From Paracoccus thiocyanatus (GTDB lineage Bacteria; Pseudomonadota; Alphaproteobacteria; Rhodobacterales; Rhodobacteraceae): a DNA stretch of 64,000 nt. Shown here in pieces: positions 29,979 to 38,361 of this stretch; positions within the stretch are counted from its first letter, which is position 1, and each line of letters opens with the position of its first letter. Below the pieces are notes generated by a model. The model had not been told where the DNA came from, made no database searches, and saw nothing but the letters and a program-made list of their open reading frames with translations. The stretch is taken from assembly GCF_900156255.1 (NCBI RefSeq), contig NZ_FTMK01000003.1, forward strand, positions 124,001-188,000. Reading direction: 5' to 3'. Made by a program: the position numbers and the translations under genes.

Positions 29979-30854
29979 TCAGCCCTTGCGGTGCCGCGCC
30001 TCGAACCTGGGCAGCATGGCCGAGAAGTCCTTGCCCTTTCCGTCCTCATCCTCGACGAAGCGGGCGTAAAGCGCGGCGGCCAGTTCGCCCATCGGCGTGT
30101 CGGCATCCACGGCCTCGGCGGCCTGCTGGCTAAGCCGCAGGTCCTTCAGCATCAGCTCGGCGGCAAAGCCGGGACGATAGCCGTTGTCGGCGGGCGATTG
30201 CGGACCCACGCCCGGCGCCGGGCAATAGGCGTTCATCGACCAGCTATAGCCCGACGAGGTCGAGACCACGTCGAACATCCTCGCGCGGTCCAGCCCCAGC
30301 TTGTCGGCCAGCGCAAAGGCTTCGCAAGTGGCGATCATGGTCGCGCCCAGGATCATGTTGTTGCAGATCTTGGCCGCTTGGCCCGCGCCCGCCTGGCCGC
30401 AATGCACGGCCTTTTGCCCCATCACGTCGAAAAGCGGCTTCACCTTGTCGAAGGCCGTGGCGTCGCCGCCGACCATGAAGGTCAGCGTGCCGGCGCTGGC
30501 GCCGCCGACCCCGCCCGAGACCGGCGCGTCAAGCGCGCCCAGGCCCGCCGCCTGCGCCTGCGCCGCCGCCGCGCGGGCGCTTTCCACATCCACCGTCGAG
30601 CAGTCGCAGAACACCGCGCCGGCAGCCATGGCCGGGATCACCTGATCGGCGACCGCGCGCAGGATGGCGCCGTTCGGCAGCATGGTGATGACCACATCGG
30701 CGCCCTGGGCCGCCTCGGCCGCCGTCGCCGCCTTGGCGACGCCCTCGGGCATCGGCGCGGCCAGGTCGAAGCCCGCGACCGCGTGCCCCGCCTTGACCAG
30801 ATTGGCCGCCATCGGGCCGCCCATATTGCCCAAGCCGATGAATCCGATCTTCAT
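29979..30854 (-). CDS. mmsB: 3-hydroxyisobutyrate dehydrogenase
   Basis: A 291-residue NAD-dependent enzyme that oxidises 3-hydroxyisobutyrate to methylmalonate semialdehyde in valine catabolism. The Rossmann motif GFIGLGNMGGPMAANL, the substrate-binding DAPVSGGVGGASAGTLTFMVGG and the catalytic lysine in GQAAKICNNM are all present. GGGAGG precedes the ATG at 30854. It is the last gene of the minus-strand operon mmsA - acyl-CoA dehydrogenase - hydrolase - mmsB, overlapping the preceding gene by 4 bases. Confidence 0.94.
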   Translation of the reverse strand: MKIGFIGLGNMGGPMAANLVKAGHAVAGFDLAAPMPEGVAKAATAAEAAQGADVVITMLPNGAILRAVADQVIPAMAAGAVFCDCSTVDVESARAAAAQAQAAGLGALDAPVSGGVGGASAGTLTFMVGGDATAFDKVKPLFDVMGQKAVHCGQAGAGQAAKICNNMILGATMIATCEAFALADKLGLDRARMFDVVSTSSGYSWSMNAYCPAPGVGPQSPADNGYRPGFAAELMLKDLRLSQQAAEAVDADTPMGELAAALYARFVEDEDGKGKDFSAMLPRFEARHRKG

Positions 30855-31858
30855 TTGCCATCCTCCCATTCGATTTCATCCTCGCCCAGCGGCGCCAGCA
30901 TCGCCGCGACATGCGCGGGGCCGGCATCGGCGGACCATTGCGGATTGCGGTCCTTGTCGATGATCTGCGCCCGCACCCCTTCCAGGAAATCGCTTTCCGC
31001 CGTGGCGCGGGCGGTAAAGCGCAGCTCGCGCGCCAGGCTGTCGCGCAGGCGGGCGTCGCCGCGCGCCGCGCGCACCAGCGCCAGCGTCGCCGCCATCGAC
31101 AGGGGCGAGTTGCGGCGCAAGGGTTTCAGCGCCGCCTCGTCGCCCGCCGCTTCCAGCGCGGCCGCAATCTCGGCGACCGAGACCGCGCCAAAGGCCGCAA
31201 GGTCGCGGCCCTCCAGCGGCGCCTCGGGGCGGGGGCGGCCCTGGATGGCGGCCACGTCGCCGGTTTCCGCCAGCCGCTCGATCAGCGCCGGCCATTCCGC
31301 CTCGAGGATATAGCTGTCCGCAAAGCCGGCAAAGATCGCGTCGCCCGGTCCCATGCGCGCCCCGGTCAGGCCCAGATATTCGCCGACATGCCCCGGCGCA
31401 TGGCCCAGCAGCCAGCTACCGCCGACGTCCGGGATCAAGCCGATGCCGCATTCCGGCATGGCGATCTGGGTCGTGTCGCCGACGATGCGGTGACTGGCAT
31501 GGCCGCCGACGCCGACCCCGCCGCCCATGACGAAGCCCTGCATCAGCGCGACGATGGGCTTGGGATATTCCTTGATCCGGGCGTTCATGCGGTATTCGTC
31601 GCGAAAGAAGTCGCGCCCGACCCGGTGGTCGCCCGCGAGCCCGGCGCGATAGACCGCGGCGATGTCGCCGCCCGAGCAAAAGGCGCGCTCGCCCGCGGCG
31701 TCGATCAGGACCAGCGCCACCTCGGGATCATCGCGCCACTCTTGCAGCGCCGCGTCGATGGCCAGCGCCATGTCGTGGCTCAGCGCGTTCAGCGCCTGCG
31801 GCCGGTCAAAGGTCAGCCGCCCGGCGCGGCGGTCCTTGCGGATGATGATATCGGCCAT
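30851..31858 (-). CDS. 3-hydroxyisobutyryl-CoA hydrolase
   Basis: A 335-residue crotonase-fold thioesterase that releases 3-hydroxyisobutyrate from its CoA ester. The length and the motif MPECGIGLIPDVGGSWLL (catalytic Glu and Asp) separate it from ordinary hydratases of about 260 residues, and GDIAAVYRAG is also typical of the HIBYL-CoA hydrolase group. The operon has no separate methacrylyl-CoA hydratase, so another hydratase must supply that step. It overlaps both neighbouring genes by 1-4 bases. Confidence 0.9.
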   Translation of the reverse strand: MADIIIRKDRRAGRLTFDRPQALNALSHDMALAIDAALQEWRDDPEVALVLIDAAGERAFCSGGDIAAVYRAGLAGDHRVGRDFFRDEYRMNARIKEYPKPIVALMQGFVMGGGVGVGGHASHRIVGDTTQIAMPECGIGLIPDVGGSWLLGHAPGHVGEYLGLTGARMGPGDAIFAGFADSYILEAEWPALIERLAETGDVAAIQGRPRPEAPLEGRDLAAFGAVSVAEIAAALEAAGDEAALKPLRRNSPLSMAATLALVRAARGDARLRDSLARELRFTARATAESDFLEGVRAQIIDKDRNPQWSADAGPAHVAAMLAPLGEDEIEWEDGK

Positions 31859-33003
31859 CAGTCACGCTCCGCCAGCAGGGCGCGGGCGATGATCAGCCGC
31901 ATGATCTCGTTGGTGCCTTCCAGAATCTGGTGCACGCGCAGGTCGCGAACGATCTTCTCGATCCCGTAATCGGCAAGATAGCCGTAGCCGCCATGCAATT
32001 GCAGGCATTGATTGGCGACATCAAAGGCGCGGTCGGTCACATGCAGCTTGGCCATGGCGCAGAACCTGGTCGCGTCGCGTTCGCCCCGGTCCAGCATCCA
32101 CGCCGCCTGGCGCAGGAAGATGCGCGAGGATTGCAGCGCCGTCTCCATCTCGGCCAGGCGGAATTGCAGCGCCTGAAACTGGTCCAGCGTCTGGCCGAAG
32201 GCGCGCCGTTCGCCCATATAGCGCAGCGTCGCGTCCAGCGCCGCCTGCGCGCCGCCCAGGGCGCCGGCCGAGATGTTCAGCCGCCCGCCGTCCAGGCCTG
32301 CCATGGCATAGGCAAAGCCGCGGCCTTCCTCGCCGATCAGGTTTTCCTCGGGGATGATGCAGTCGTCGAACTGCACCTGCGCGGTCGGCTGCGCCTTCCA
32401 GCCCATCTTCTGCTCGGGCGCGCCAAAGGATAGGCCGGGCGTCCCTGCCTCGACCAGCAGGGTCGAGATGCCTTTGGGCCCATCCTGGCCGGTGCGGGCC
32501 ATGACCAGGTAGCAATCCGAATAGCCCCCGCCCGAGATGAAGGCCTTGGTTCCGTTCAGCTTCCAGCCGCCCGGCACCCGTTCGGCCCGCGTGCGCAGCG
32601 CCGCGGCGTCCGAGCCCGAGCCCGGCTCGGTCAGGCAATAGGAAAACACCTTTTCCATGCTGCACAGGCCGGGCAGCCAGCGCGCCTTGTTCGCGTCGGT
32701 GCCGAACTTGTCGATCATGCCGCCGCACATGTTATGGATCGACAGGAACGACCCGACCGAGGGGCAGGCCATGGCCAGCGCTTCGAAGACCAGCGTGGCG
32801 TCCAGCCGCGAAAGCCCGGTGCCGCCGTGATCCTCGCCGACATAGATGCCGCCCAGGCCCAGTTCGGCCGCGCGCGCCCACAACTCGCGGGGAATGGTGC
32901 CTTCGTTTTCCCATTGCCGGGCATGCGGCGCGATGTGATCGGCCCCGAAATCGCGGGCCAGATCGAAGATCGCCTGCTGTTCCTCGCTCAGCGCGAAATC
33001 CAT
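31858..33003 (-). CDS. Isobutyryl-CoA dehydrogenase (acyl-CoA dehydrogenase family)
   Basis: A 381-residue FAD enzyme. The C-terminal catalytic glutamate is in the standard place (HQILEGTNEIMR, Glu362), unlike the isovaleryl enzyme at the start of the window. The segment CLTEPGSGSDAAAL is the family signature. Between mmsA and the HIBYL-CoA hydrolase gene, isobutyryl-CoA to methacrylyl-CoA is the natural reaction. Electrons go to ETF. The substrate is inferred from context. Confidence 0.88.
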   Translation of the reverse strand: MDFALSEEQQAIFDLARDFGADHIAPHARQWENEGTIPRELWARAAELGLGGIYVGEDHGGTGLSRLDATLVFEALAMACPSVGSFLSIHNMCGGMIDKFGTDANKARWLPGLCSMEKVFSYCLTEPGSGSDAAALRTRAERVPGGWKLNGTKAFISGGGYSDCYLVMARTGQDGPKGISTLLVEAGTPGLSFGAPEQKMGWKAQPTAQVQFDDCIIPEENLIGEEGRGFAYAMAGLDGGRLNISAGALGGAQAALDATLRYMGERRAFGQTLDQFQALQFRLAEMETALQSSRIFLRQAAWMLDRGERDATRFCAMAKLHVTDRAFDVANQCLQLHGGYGYLADYGIEKIVRDLRVHQILEGTNEIMRLIIARALLAERD

Positions 33004-33119
33004 GCTCTCCCCCTCATGTCATTCGACGATATGTCCTGTCCGGCCATGGCCGGGAAATGTTGCACCAGTTTTTCAACCCGCTGCAAAAGCCGGGGCGACG
33101 ATCCTGCGCGCGCCTTGGC

Positions 33120-33141
33120 TTCTTTCGTGTCCAAATATCCC
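33120..33141 (-). repeat. Dispersed 3'-end repeat, class B
   Basis: The reverse complement is identical over 22 bases to the copy at 10042-10063. It lies between mmsA and the acyl-CoA dehydrogenase gene, downstream of the mmsA stop on the minus strand. Confidence 0.7.
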
Positions 33142-33147
33142 GGGGGG

Positions 33148-33199
33148 GCATGCCCGGCACCCCGTCCAGGGGTGCAGGGCATGCGGGGGCAGAGCCCCC
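33148..33199. terminator. Two strong stem-loops 3' of mmsA
   Basis: GCATGCCC-GG-CACCCC (33148-33163) pairs with GGGGTG-CA-GGGCATGC (33169-33184) around a 5-base loop. GGGGGC (33185-33190) and GCCCCC (33194-33199) form a second stem. There is no U-tract. In an operon these may modulate readthrough or protect the mmsA message (inference). Confidence 0.5.
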
Positions 33200-33213
33200 A
33201 TCCGCCCCAGCCG

Positions 33214-34713
33214 TCAGTCCATGGCCTTGAAGTTCAGCGCCACGCCGTCCTTGATGCCGGAAAACCAGCGGGCGGTGACGGTCTTGGTCTTGGTGTAGAA
33301 GCGGAAGGCGTCCGGGCCGTATTGGTTCAGGTCGCCAAAGGCCGACTTCTTCCAGCCGCCAAAGCTGTAATAGCTCAGCGGCACCGGGATCGGGAAGTTG
33401 ATGCCGACCATGCCCACGTTCACCCGGCTGGCAAAGTCGCGCGCCGTGTCGCCATCGGCGGTATAGATCGCCGTGCCGTTGCCATAGTCGTTGTCCATGA
33501 CCAGGTTCAGCGCGTCCTCGTAGCTTTGCGCGCGCACGGTGGACAGCACCGGGCCGAAGATCTCTTCCTTGTAGATCTCCATGTCGCGGGTCACGTTGTC
33601 GAACAGCGACGGGCCGCAGAAAAAGCCGTTCTCATAGCCCTGGATCTTCAGCCCGCGGCCGTCGACGACCAGCTTGGCGCCCTGGTCCACGCCGGATTCG
33701 ATCAGCCGGTCGATGCGTTCCTGCGCGGCCTTGGTGATGACCGGGCCGAAATCCACGTCCTCGCCGGCGGTATAGGGGCCGACCTTCAGCTTTTCGATCT
33801 TGGGGATCAGCCGCTCGATCAGCGCGTCGGCGGTCTTGTCGCCCACCGGCACCGCGACCGAGATCGCCATGCAGCGTTCCCCCGCCGCGCCGAAGCCGGC
33901 GCCGACCAGCGCATCCGCCGCCTTGTCCAGGTCGGCATCGGGCATGATCAGCATGTGGTTCTTGGCGCCGCCGAAACATTGCGCGCGCTTGCCGTTGGTC
34001 GCCGCGCGGCCATAGATATATTGCGCGATCGGGGTCGAGCCGACGAAGCCCACCGCCTGCACGGTCGGGTGGTCCAGGATCGCGTCCACGATCTCCTTGT
34101 CGCCGTTGACGACTTGCAGCACGCCGTCGGGCAGCCCGGCCTGTTGCGCGAGCTTGGCCAGCATGATCGAGGTCGAGGGCACGCGCTCGGACGGTTTCAG
34201 GATCATCGCGTTGCCGGACACCAGCGCCGGACCCATCTTCCACAACGGAATCATCGCCGGGAAGTTGAAGGGGGTGATGCCCGCGACCACGCCCAGCGGC
34301 TGGCGCATGGAATAAAGGTCGATGCCGGGGCCGCCATTGTCGGTGAACTCGCCCTTGAGCATCGCGGGCGCGCCCATGCAGACCTCGATCACCTCCAGCC
34401 CGCGCTGCACGTCGCCGCGCGCGTCGGGCAGGGTCTTGCCGTGTTCGCGCGAAACCAGCTCGGCCAGGGCGTCCATGTTGTCCTGGATAAGCTGGGCGAA
34501 TTTCATCATCACCCGCGCGCGGCGCTGCGGGTTGGTGGCGGCCCATCCGACCTGTGCCTTTTCGGCGCTGCGCACCGCGGCATCCAGTTCGGCCGGGGTG
34601 GCCAGCGGCAGGCGGGCGATCACCTCGCCGGTCGCCGGGTTCATCACATCGCTGAAGCGGCCCGAGGTGCCCTTGACCTCTTTGCCGTCGATCCAGTGGC
34701 TCAGTTCTTCCAT
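33214..34713 (-). CDS. mmsA: Methylmalonate-semialdehyde dehydrogenase (acylating)
   Basis: A 499-residue CoA-dependent aldehyde dehydrogenase that converts methylmalonate semialdehyde to propionyl-CoA, the end step of valine catabolism. The start (LSHWIDGKEVKGTSGRFSDVMNPATGEV) and the catalytic-cysteine segment GAAGERCMAISVAVPVG (Cys near 285) are typical of MmsA, as is GVVAGITPFNFPAMIPLW. GGGAGGCACCC precedes the ATG. It is the first gene of the minus-strand valine operon and diverges from a LysR-type regulator across 109 bases. Confidence 0.95.
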   Translation of the reverse strand: MEELSHWIDGKEVKGTSGRFSDVMNPATGEVIARLPLATPAELDAAVRSAEKAQVGWAATNPQRRARVMMKFAQLIQDNMDALAELVSREHGKTLPDARGDVQRGLEVIEVCMGAPAMLKGEFTDNGGPGIDLYSMRQPLGVVAGITPFNFPAMIPLWKMGPALVSGNAMILKPSERVPSTSIMLAKLAQQAGLPDGVLQVVNGDKEIVDAILDHPTVQAVGFVGSTPIAQYIYGRAATNGKRAQCFGGAKNHMLIMPDADLDKAADALVGAGFGAAGERCMAISVAVPVGDKTADALIERLIPKIEKLKVGPYTAGEDVDFGPVITKAAQERIDRLIESGVDQGAKLVVDGRGLKIQGYENGFFCGPSLFDNVTRDMEIYKEEIFGPVLSTVRAQSYEDALNLVMDNDYGNGTAIYTADGDTARDFASRVNVGMVGINFPIPVPLSYYSFGGWKKSAFGDLNQYGPDAFRFYTKTKTVTARWFSGIKDGVALNFKAMD

Positions 34714-34786
34714 GGGTGCCTCCCGAAGGGTTCAGGTTTCGGAGGGATCATAGACTTGCAGCATTGCCGGAAAAAGAGGAAGTCTG

Positions 34787-34812
34787 GCAAAAGGGTTTTG
34801 CATTTCTGCAAA
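34787..34812. promoter_or_regulatory. Overlapping inverted repeats in the mmsA/lysR intergenic region
   Basis: GCAAAA-GGG-TTTTGC (34787-34801) is a perfect 6-3-6 palindrome. It overlaps TTTGCA-TTTC-TGCAAA (34797-34812), a perfect 6-4-6 palindrome. They end 10 bases before the regulator start and lie 74 bases or more upstream of mmsA. They are good candidates for the LysR-protein's own binding sites. Confidence 0.55.
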
Positions 34813-34822
34813 GGTGGCGGGC

Positions 34823-35716
34823 ATGGATTGGGACGATCTGCGCATCTTTCTGGCGGTGGCGCGCGCCGACAGCCTGTCGGGGGCGGGGCGGCGGCTTGGC
34901 ATCGACGCCTCGACCGTCGGCCGGCGGGTGGCGCGGCTGGAAGGCGCGTTGGGGGCCAAGCTTTTCGTCAAGACGCCGCAGGGCTATGGCCTGGCCCCCG
35001 AGGGCGAAAGGCTGCTTCCCCATGCCGAAGCGGTCGAGGCGGCTATGGGCAGCGCGCAAGAGGCGCTGTCGGGTCCCGGCGATCTGACCGGGCAATTGCG
35101 CATCGGCGCCCCGGACGGCTGCGCCAACTACCTGTTGCCGCAGGTCTGCGCGCGCCTGTCAGAGGCGCATCCGCGGCTGGAGATCCAGATCGTCGCCCTG
35201 CCGCGGGTCTTCAATCTGTCCAAGCGCGAGGCGGACATGGCCGTCGCCGTGTCGCAGCCGCAGGCCGGGCGGCTGGTGGTGCAGCGGCTGACCGACTATC
35301 AGCTTCACCTGGCCGCGCATGAAGATTACTTGCGCGCCCATCCGCCGATCCGCGGGCGCGCGGATCTGCGCGGCCATCGCATGATCGGCTATATCGCCGA
35401 CATGATCTTCGACCGCGAACTGGACTACCTGGCCGAGACCGGGGTGGAATGGGCGGCGCTGACCTCGAACTCGGTTTCGGTGCAGATGCAGGCCATCCGC
35501 ATGGGCGCGGGCCTGGGCATCGTCCATGATTTCGCCATTCCCTTCTGCCCCGGCGTGCGGCGGGTGCTGACCGACGAGATCAGCCTAAGGCGCAGCTTCT
35601 GGCTGATCCGCCATGCCGACGACCGCCGCTCGCAGCGGATGAACCGGCTGGCCGAGGCGCTGGCGCAGGGCATCCGCGCCGAAGTGGCGCGGCTTCAGGC
35701 GCGTCTCATCCCTTGA
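34823..35716 (+). CDS. LysR-family transcriptional regulator
   Basis: A 297-residue protein with an N-terminal winged helix-turn-helix (about 2-60: MDWDDLRIFLAVARADSLSGAGRRLGIDASTVGRRVARLE) and a C-terminal effector-binding domain of two subdomains (about 90-290). It diverges from mmsA, the usual arrangement for a LysR-type activator and its target operon, so control of valine catabolism is likely. ATG 34823 is preferred over the upstream GTG at 34814, with AAAGG as ribosome-binding site. Confidence 0.85.
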   Translation: MDWDDLRIFLAVARADSLSGAGRRLGIDASTVGRRVARLEGALGAKLFVKTPQGYGLAPEGERLLPHAEAVEAAMGSAQEALSGPGDLTGQLRIGAPDGCANYLLPQVCARLSEAHPRLEIQIVALPRVFNLSKREADMAVAVSQPQAGRLVVQRLTDYQLHLAAHEDYLRAHPPIRGRADLRGHRMIGYIADMIFDRELDYLAETGVEWAALTSNSVSVQMQAIRMGAGLGIVHDFAIPFCPGVRRVLTDEISLRRSFWLIRHADDRRSQRMNRLAEALAQGIRAEVARLQARLIP

Positions 35717-35809
35717 TCGCTGCACCGCGACATCGGGCTTGACGCCGGACCCGGCTGGGGTGACGCTGGGCGCCAGAGGCAGTTTTCGCCAGCCCGGAGG
35801 AGAAGAGCG

Positions 35810-36247
35810 ATGCTTGTCAACCAGATCCTTGCGATGAAAGCCAGCGGCGAGATTTTCACCGTCGCCCCGACCGCCAGCGTGGCCGATGCCGCCAGGCTGC
35901 TTTCGGAAAAGCGCATCGGTGCGATCGTGGTTTCCGACGATGGCAAGGTGCCGCTGGGCATCCTGTCCGAACGCGACATCGTGCGCGAATTAAGCAGGCG
36001 GGGCACCGCCGTGCTGGAACTGCCCATCGCCGAGATGATGACGCGCAAGCTGGCGACCTGCACCATCGGCGAAGATGCGCTGGTGATCCTGGACCGCATG
36101 ACGCAAGGCCGCTTTCGCCACCTGCCGGTGCTGGACGACGAGGGCGCGATGATCGGCATCATCTCGATCGGGGACGCCGTGTCGGCCCGGCTCAAGGAGC
36201 TTGCGGCAGAGAAAGAGGCGCTGACCGGCATGATCATGGGCAACTGA
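35810..36247 (+). CDS. CBS-domain pair protein
   Basis: A 145-residue cytoplasmic protein made only of two CBS motifs (about 8-65 and 75-135), with signatures GAIVVSDDGKVPLGILSERDIVREL and FRHLPVLDDEGAMIGIISIGDAV. Such stand-alone pairs bind adenine nucleotides and act as energy sensors for a partner protein. No partner is evident nearby. GGAGGAGAAG precedes the ATG. Confidence 0.85.
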   Translation: MLVNQILAMKASGEIFTVAPTASVADAARLLSEKRIGAIVVSDDGKVPLGILSERDIVRELSRRGTAVLELPIAEMMTRKLATCTIGEDALVILDRMTQGRFRHLPVLDDEGAMIGIISIGDAVSARLKELAAEKEALTGMIMGN

Positions 36248-36356
36248 ACCGGCCGCCGGCCGCGGCTGCGCGAATTGCCGCGCTGCCGCATGGCCTTGCA
36301 TCGGTTGCCGGAATCCTGTTTGACTGCCGCAATTCGGCGAGGAGAAGGCAACCCCA

Positions 36357-36851
36357 ATGCGCATCGGGCTATACCCAGGCACCTTCGATCCCATCACCAT
36401 GGGTCATCTCGACATCATCCAGCGCGCGCTGGAACTGGTGGACCGGCTGGTGATCGGCGTGGCCATCAACCGCGACAAGAGCCCGCTTTTCTCGCTGGAG
36501 GACCGGGTCGCCATGGTGCGCGAGGAATGCGACCGCATCGTCGCCCGGCGCGGCGGCGAAATCGTGGTCCATCCCTTTGACAACCTGCTGATCGACTGCG
36601 CCCGCGATGTCGGCGCCAAGGTGATCGTGCGCGGGCTGCGCGCGGTGGCGGATTTCGAATACGAATTCCAGATGGTCGGCATGAACCGCGCCATGGACGA
36701 AAGCATCGAGACGGTGTTCCTGATGGCCGATGCCCGCCGCCAGGCCATCGCCTCGAAACTGGTCAAGGAAATCGCGCGGCTGGGCGGGGATGTGTCGAAA
36801 TTCGTGTCGCCCGGCGTCCGGGATGCCCTGACGGCCCGCTTCGCACGCTAA
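36357..36851 (+). CDS. coaD: Phosphopantetheine adenylyltransferase
   Basis: A 164-residue enzyme that adenylates 4'-phosphopantetheine in coenzyme A synthesis. The nucleotidyltransferase motif YPGTFDPITMGHLDII (residues 5-20, with the TxxH-type GHLD), RGLRAVADFEYEFQM and the ISSxxVR-equivalent AIASKLVKEIARLGGDVSKFV are present, and the length is normal. GGAGAAGG precedes the ATG. The many CoA-ester pathways in this window depend on its product, but it is not in their operons. Confidence 0.95.
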   Translation: MRIGLYPGTFDPITMGHLDIIQRALELVDRLVIGVAINRDKSPLFSLEDRVAMVREECDRIVARRGGEIVVHPFDNLLIDCARDVGAKVIVRGLRAVADFEYEFQMVGMNRAMDESIETVFLMADARRQAIASKLVKEIARLGGDVSKFVSPGVRDALTARFAR

Positions 36852-36905
36852 GGCTTTTTCTTTGCCGCGGGCCTGCTAACATTTGTCCTATTGACGGAGG
36901 AACAG

Positions 36906-37763
36906 ATGGTAGCGACCGATTCGGATCCCAGGCCCATTCCCACCCCCATCCCCGAACCCGAGCGGCCGCCGCTGCCCGATCCCTTGCCCGACCGGGGCCC
37001 AGACGACATTCCCATGCCCGATGTGATCGGGGTCGAGGCCATTCCGGCGGTGCTGGTGGCGGGCTGGCGGGATTTCCGCCGCGCCCCGGCCTTTGGCCTG
37101 CTGTTTGCGGCCTTCTATGTCGCGGGCGGGCTGGTGCTGACCGCGGTCGCAACGGCTGCGGGGCGGGAATGGTGGCTGATGCCCTTTATCGTCGGCTTTC
37201 CGCTGATCGCGCCCTTTGCGGCCGTCGGCCTATACGAGGTCAGCCGGCGAATCGAATCGGACCGGCCGCTGGTCTGGCGCGAGGTGCTGGCGCTGGTCGT
37301 CGCGCAAAAGGACCGGCAGATCCCGTCCATGGCCATGGTCATCCTGCTGCTTTTCATGTTCTGGGTCTTTGTCGCCCATACCACCTTTGCCCTGTTCATG
37401 GGGGTGTCCGCGCTGACCAACATCACCACCTCGCCCGACGTGCTGCTGCAAGGCCGCGGGCTGGTCATGCTGGCGGCGGGCACGGCGATCGGCGCGGGCT
37501 TCGCCGCGTTCCTGTTTTCGATCACCGTGGTGGGCCTGCCGCTGATCCTGGACCGCGAGGTCGATCTGGTCTCGGCCATCATCGCCAGCTTTCAGGCGGT
37601 GGCGGCGAACCTGCCGGTCATGCTGTCCTGGGCCGTGGTCATCGCCACGCTGCTGTTCGCCGGCATCGTGCCGCTGTTTCTGGGGCTGTTCGTCGTGCTG
37701 CCGGTGCTGGGCCATGCCAGTTGGCACATGTATCGCCTGCTGATGCCCGACCCCGAACCCTAG
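36906..37763 (+). CDS. DUF2189 family membrane protein
   Basis: A 285-residue inner-membrane protein. Residues 1-40 are a proline-rich acidic cytoplasmic tail, and six hydrophobic segments follow (from about 63 to 275). The core (WRDFRRAPAFGLLFAAFYVAGGL, GFPLIAPFAAVGLYEVSRR, FSITVVGLPLILDREVD, LGHASWHMYR) fits DUF2189, whose function is unknown. The ATG at 36906 with GGAGGAACAG is preferred to the upstream TTG at 36891. It converges on the bactofilin gene across a shared hairpin. Confidence 0.8.
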   Translation: MVATDSDPRPIPTPIPEPERPPLPDPLPDRGPDDIPMPDVIGVEAIPAVLVAGWRDFRRAPAFGLLFAAFYVAGGLVLTAVATAAGREWWLMPFIVGFPLIAPFAAVGLYEVSRRIESDRPLVWREVLALVVAQKDRQIPSMAMVILLLFMFWVFVAHTTFALFMGVSALTNITTSPDVLLQGRGLVMLAAGTAIGAGFAAFLFSITVVGLPLILDREVDLVSAIIASFQAVAANLPVMLSWAVVIATLLFAGIVPLFLGLFVVLPVLGHASWHMYRLLMPDPEP

Positions 37764-37799
37764 TCTAGGCGGGGGGCAGATCAGGCTCGGCGCAAACGA

Positions 37800-37827
37800 A
37801 CAAGGGCGGCCCGGCGGCCGCCCTTGT
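37800..37827. terminator. Bidirectional hairpin between convergent genes
   Basis: ACAAGGGCGGC and GCCGCCCTTGT form a perfect 11-bp stem with the loop CCGGCG, between DUF2189 (+) and bactofilin (-). U-tracts are weak on both sides, but the position supports termination for both. Confidence 0.75.
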
Positions 37828-37851
37828 CCTGTCTGTCCCGGAACGGGCCGA

Positions 37852-38361
37852 TCATCCGGCCTCGCCGTCCTTGTCGCTGCCGCGGCCGGCCGGCGGGGCC
37901 AGCTTCTTGGTGACGCCATTGGCCAGCGGGTCTTCCTGGCGCTGGACGGACCCTTCGAAATGGGCGCCGGATTCGATGGCGATGGTCTTGTGGATGATGT
38001 CGCCCTCGACCCGCGCGGTGGCGGTCAGCCGCACCTTGAGGCCGCGGACACGGCCGATGACGCGGCCGTTCACCACCACCTCTTCGGCGACGATTTCGCC
38101 GCGGATGGTGGCGCTGTCGCCGACGACAAGCTGATGGGCGCGGATGTCGCCTTCGACCGTGCCTTCGACCTGGATGTCGCCCTGGGTCTGGATATTGCCG
38201 GTGACGGTCAGGTCCGAGGACAGGACCGAAGGTGCTGTGCGCGCCCGCGCCGGCGCTGCGGGGGGCATGTCATAGCTCGTGTCAAGGCCGCGCGGCGGTT
38301 CGGATTCGGGCGTCGGCTGGGTGCGGGGGCCTGGTTCGGTGACACGGGTCTTAGAAAACAT
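37852..38361 (-). CDS. Bactofilin (polymer-forming cytoskeletal protein)
   Basis: A 169-residue protein. A disordered proline-rich N terminus (1-45) precedes the bactofilin beta-helix domain (about 46-140), with its repeating hydrophobic pattern SDLTVTGNIQTQGDIQVEG and AHQLVVGDSATIRGEIVAEE. Bactofilins form nucleotide-free filaments that localise cell-wall enzymes. The gene overlaps the upstream M23 peptidase gene by 11 bases. Bactofilin-endopeptidase pairs are known to shape the cell wall in other alphaproteobacteria, so a joint role is likely. Confidence 0.9.
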   Translation of the reverse strand: MFSKTRVTEPGPRTQPTPESEPPRGLDTSYDMPPAAPARARTAPSVLSSDLTVTGNIQTQGDIQVEGTVEGDIRAHQLVVGDSATIRGEIVAEEVVVNGRVIGRVRGLKVRLTATARVEGDIIHKTIAIESGAHFEGSVQRQEDPLANGVTKKLAPPAGRGSDKDGEAG

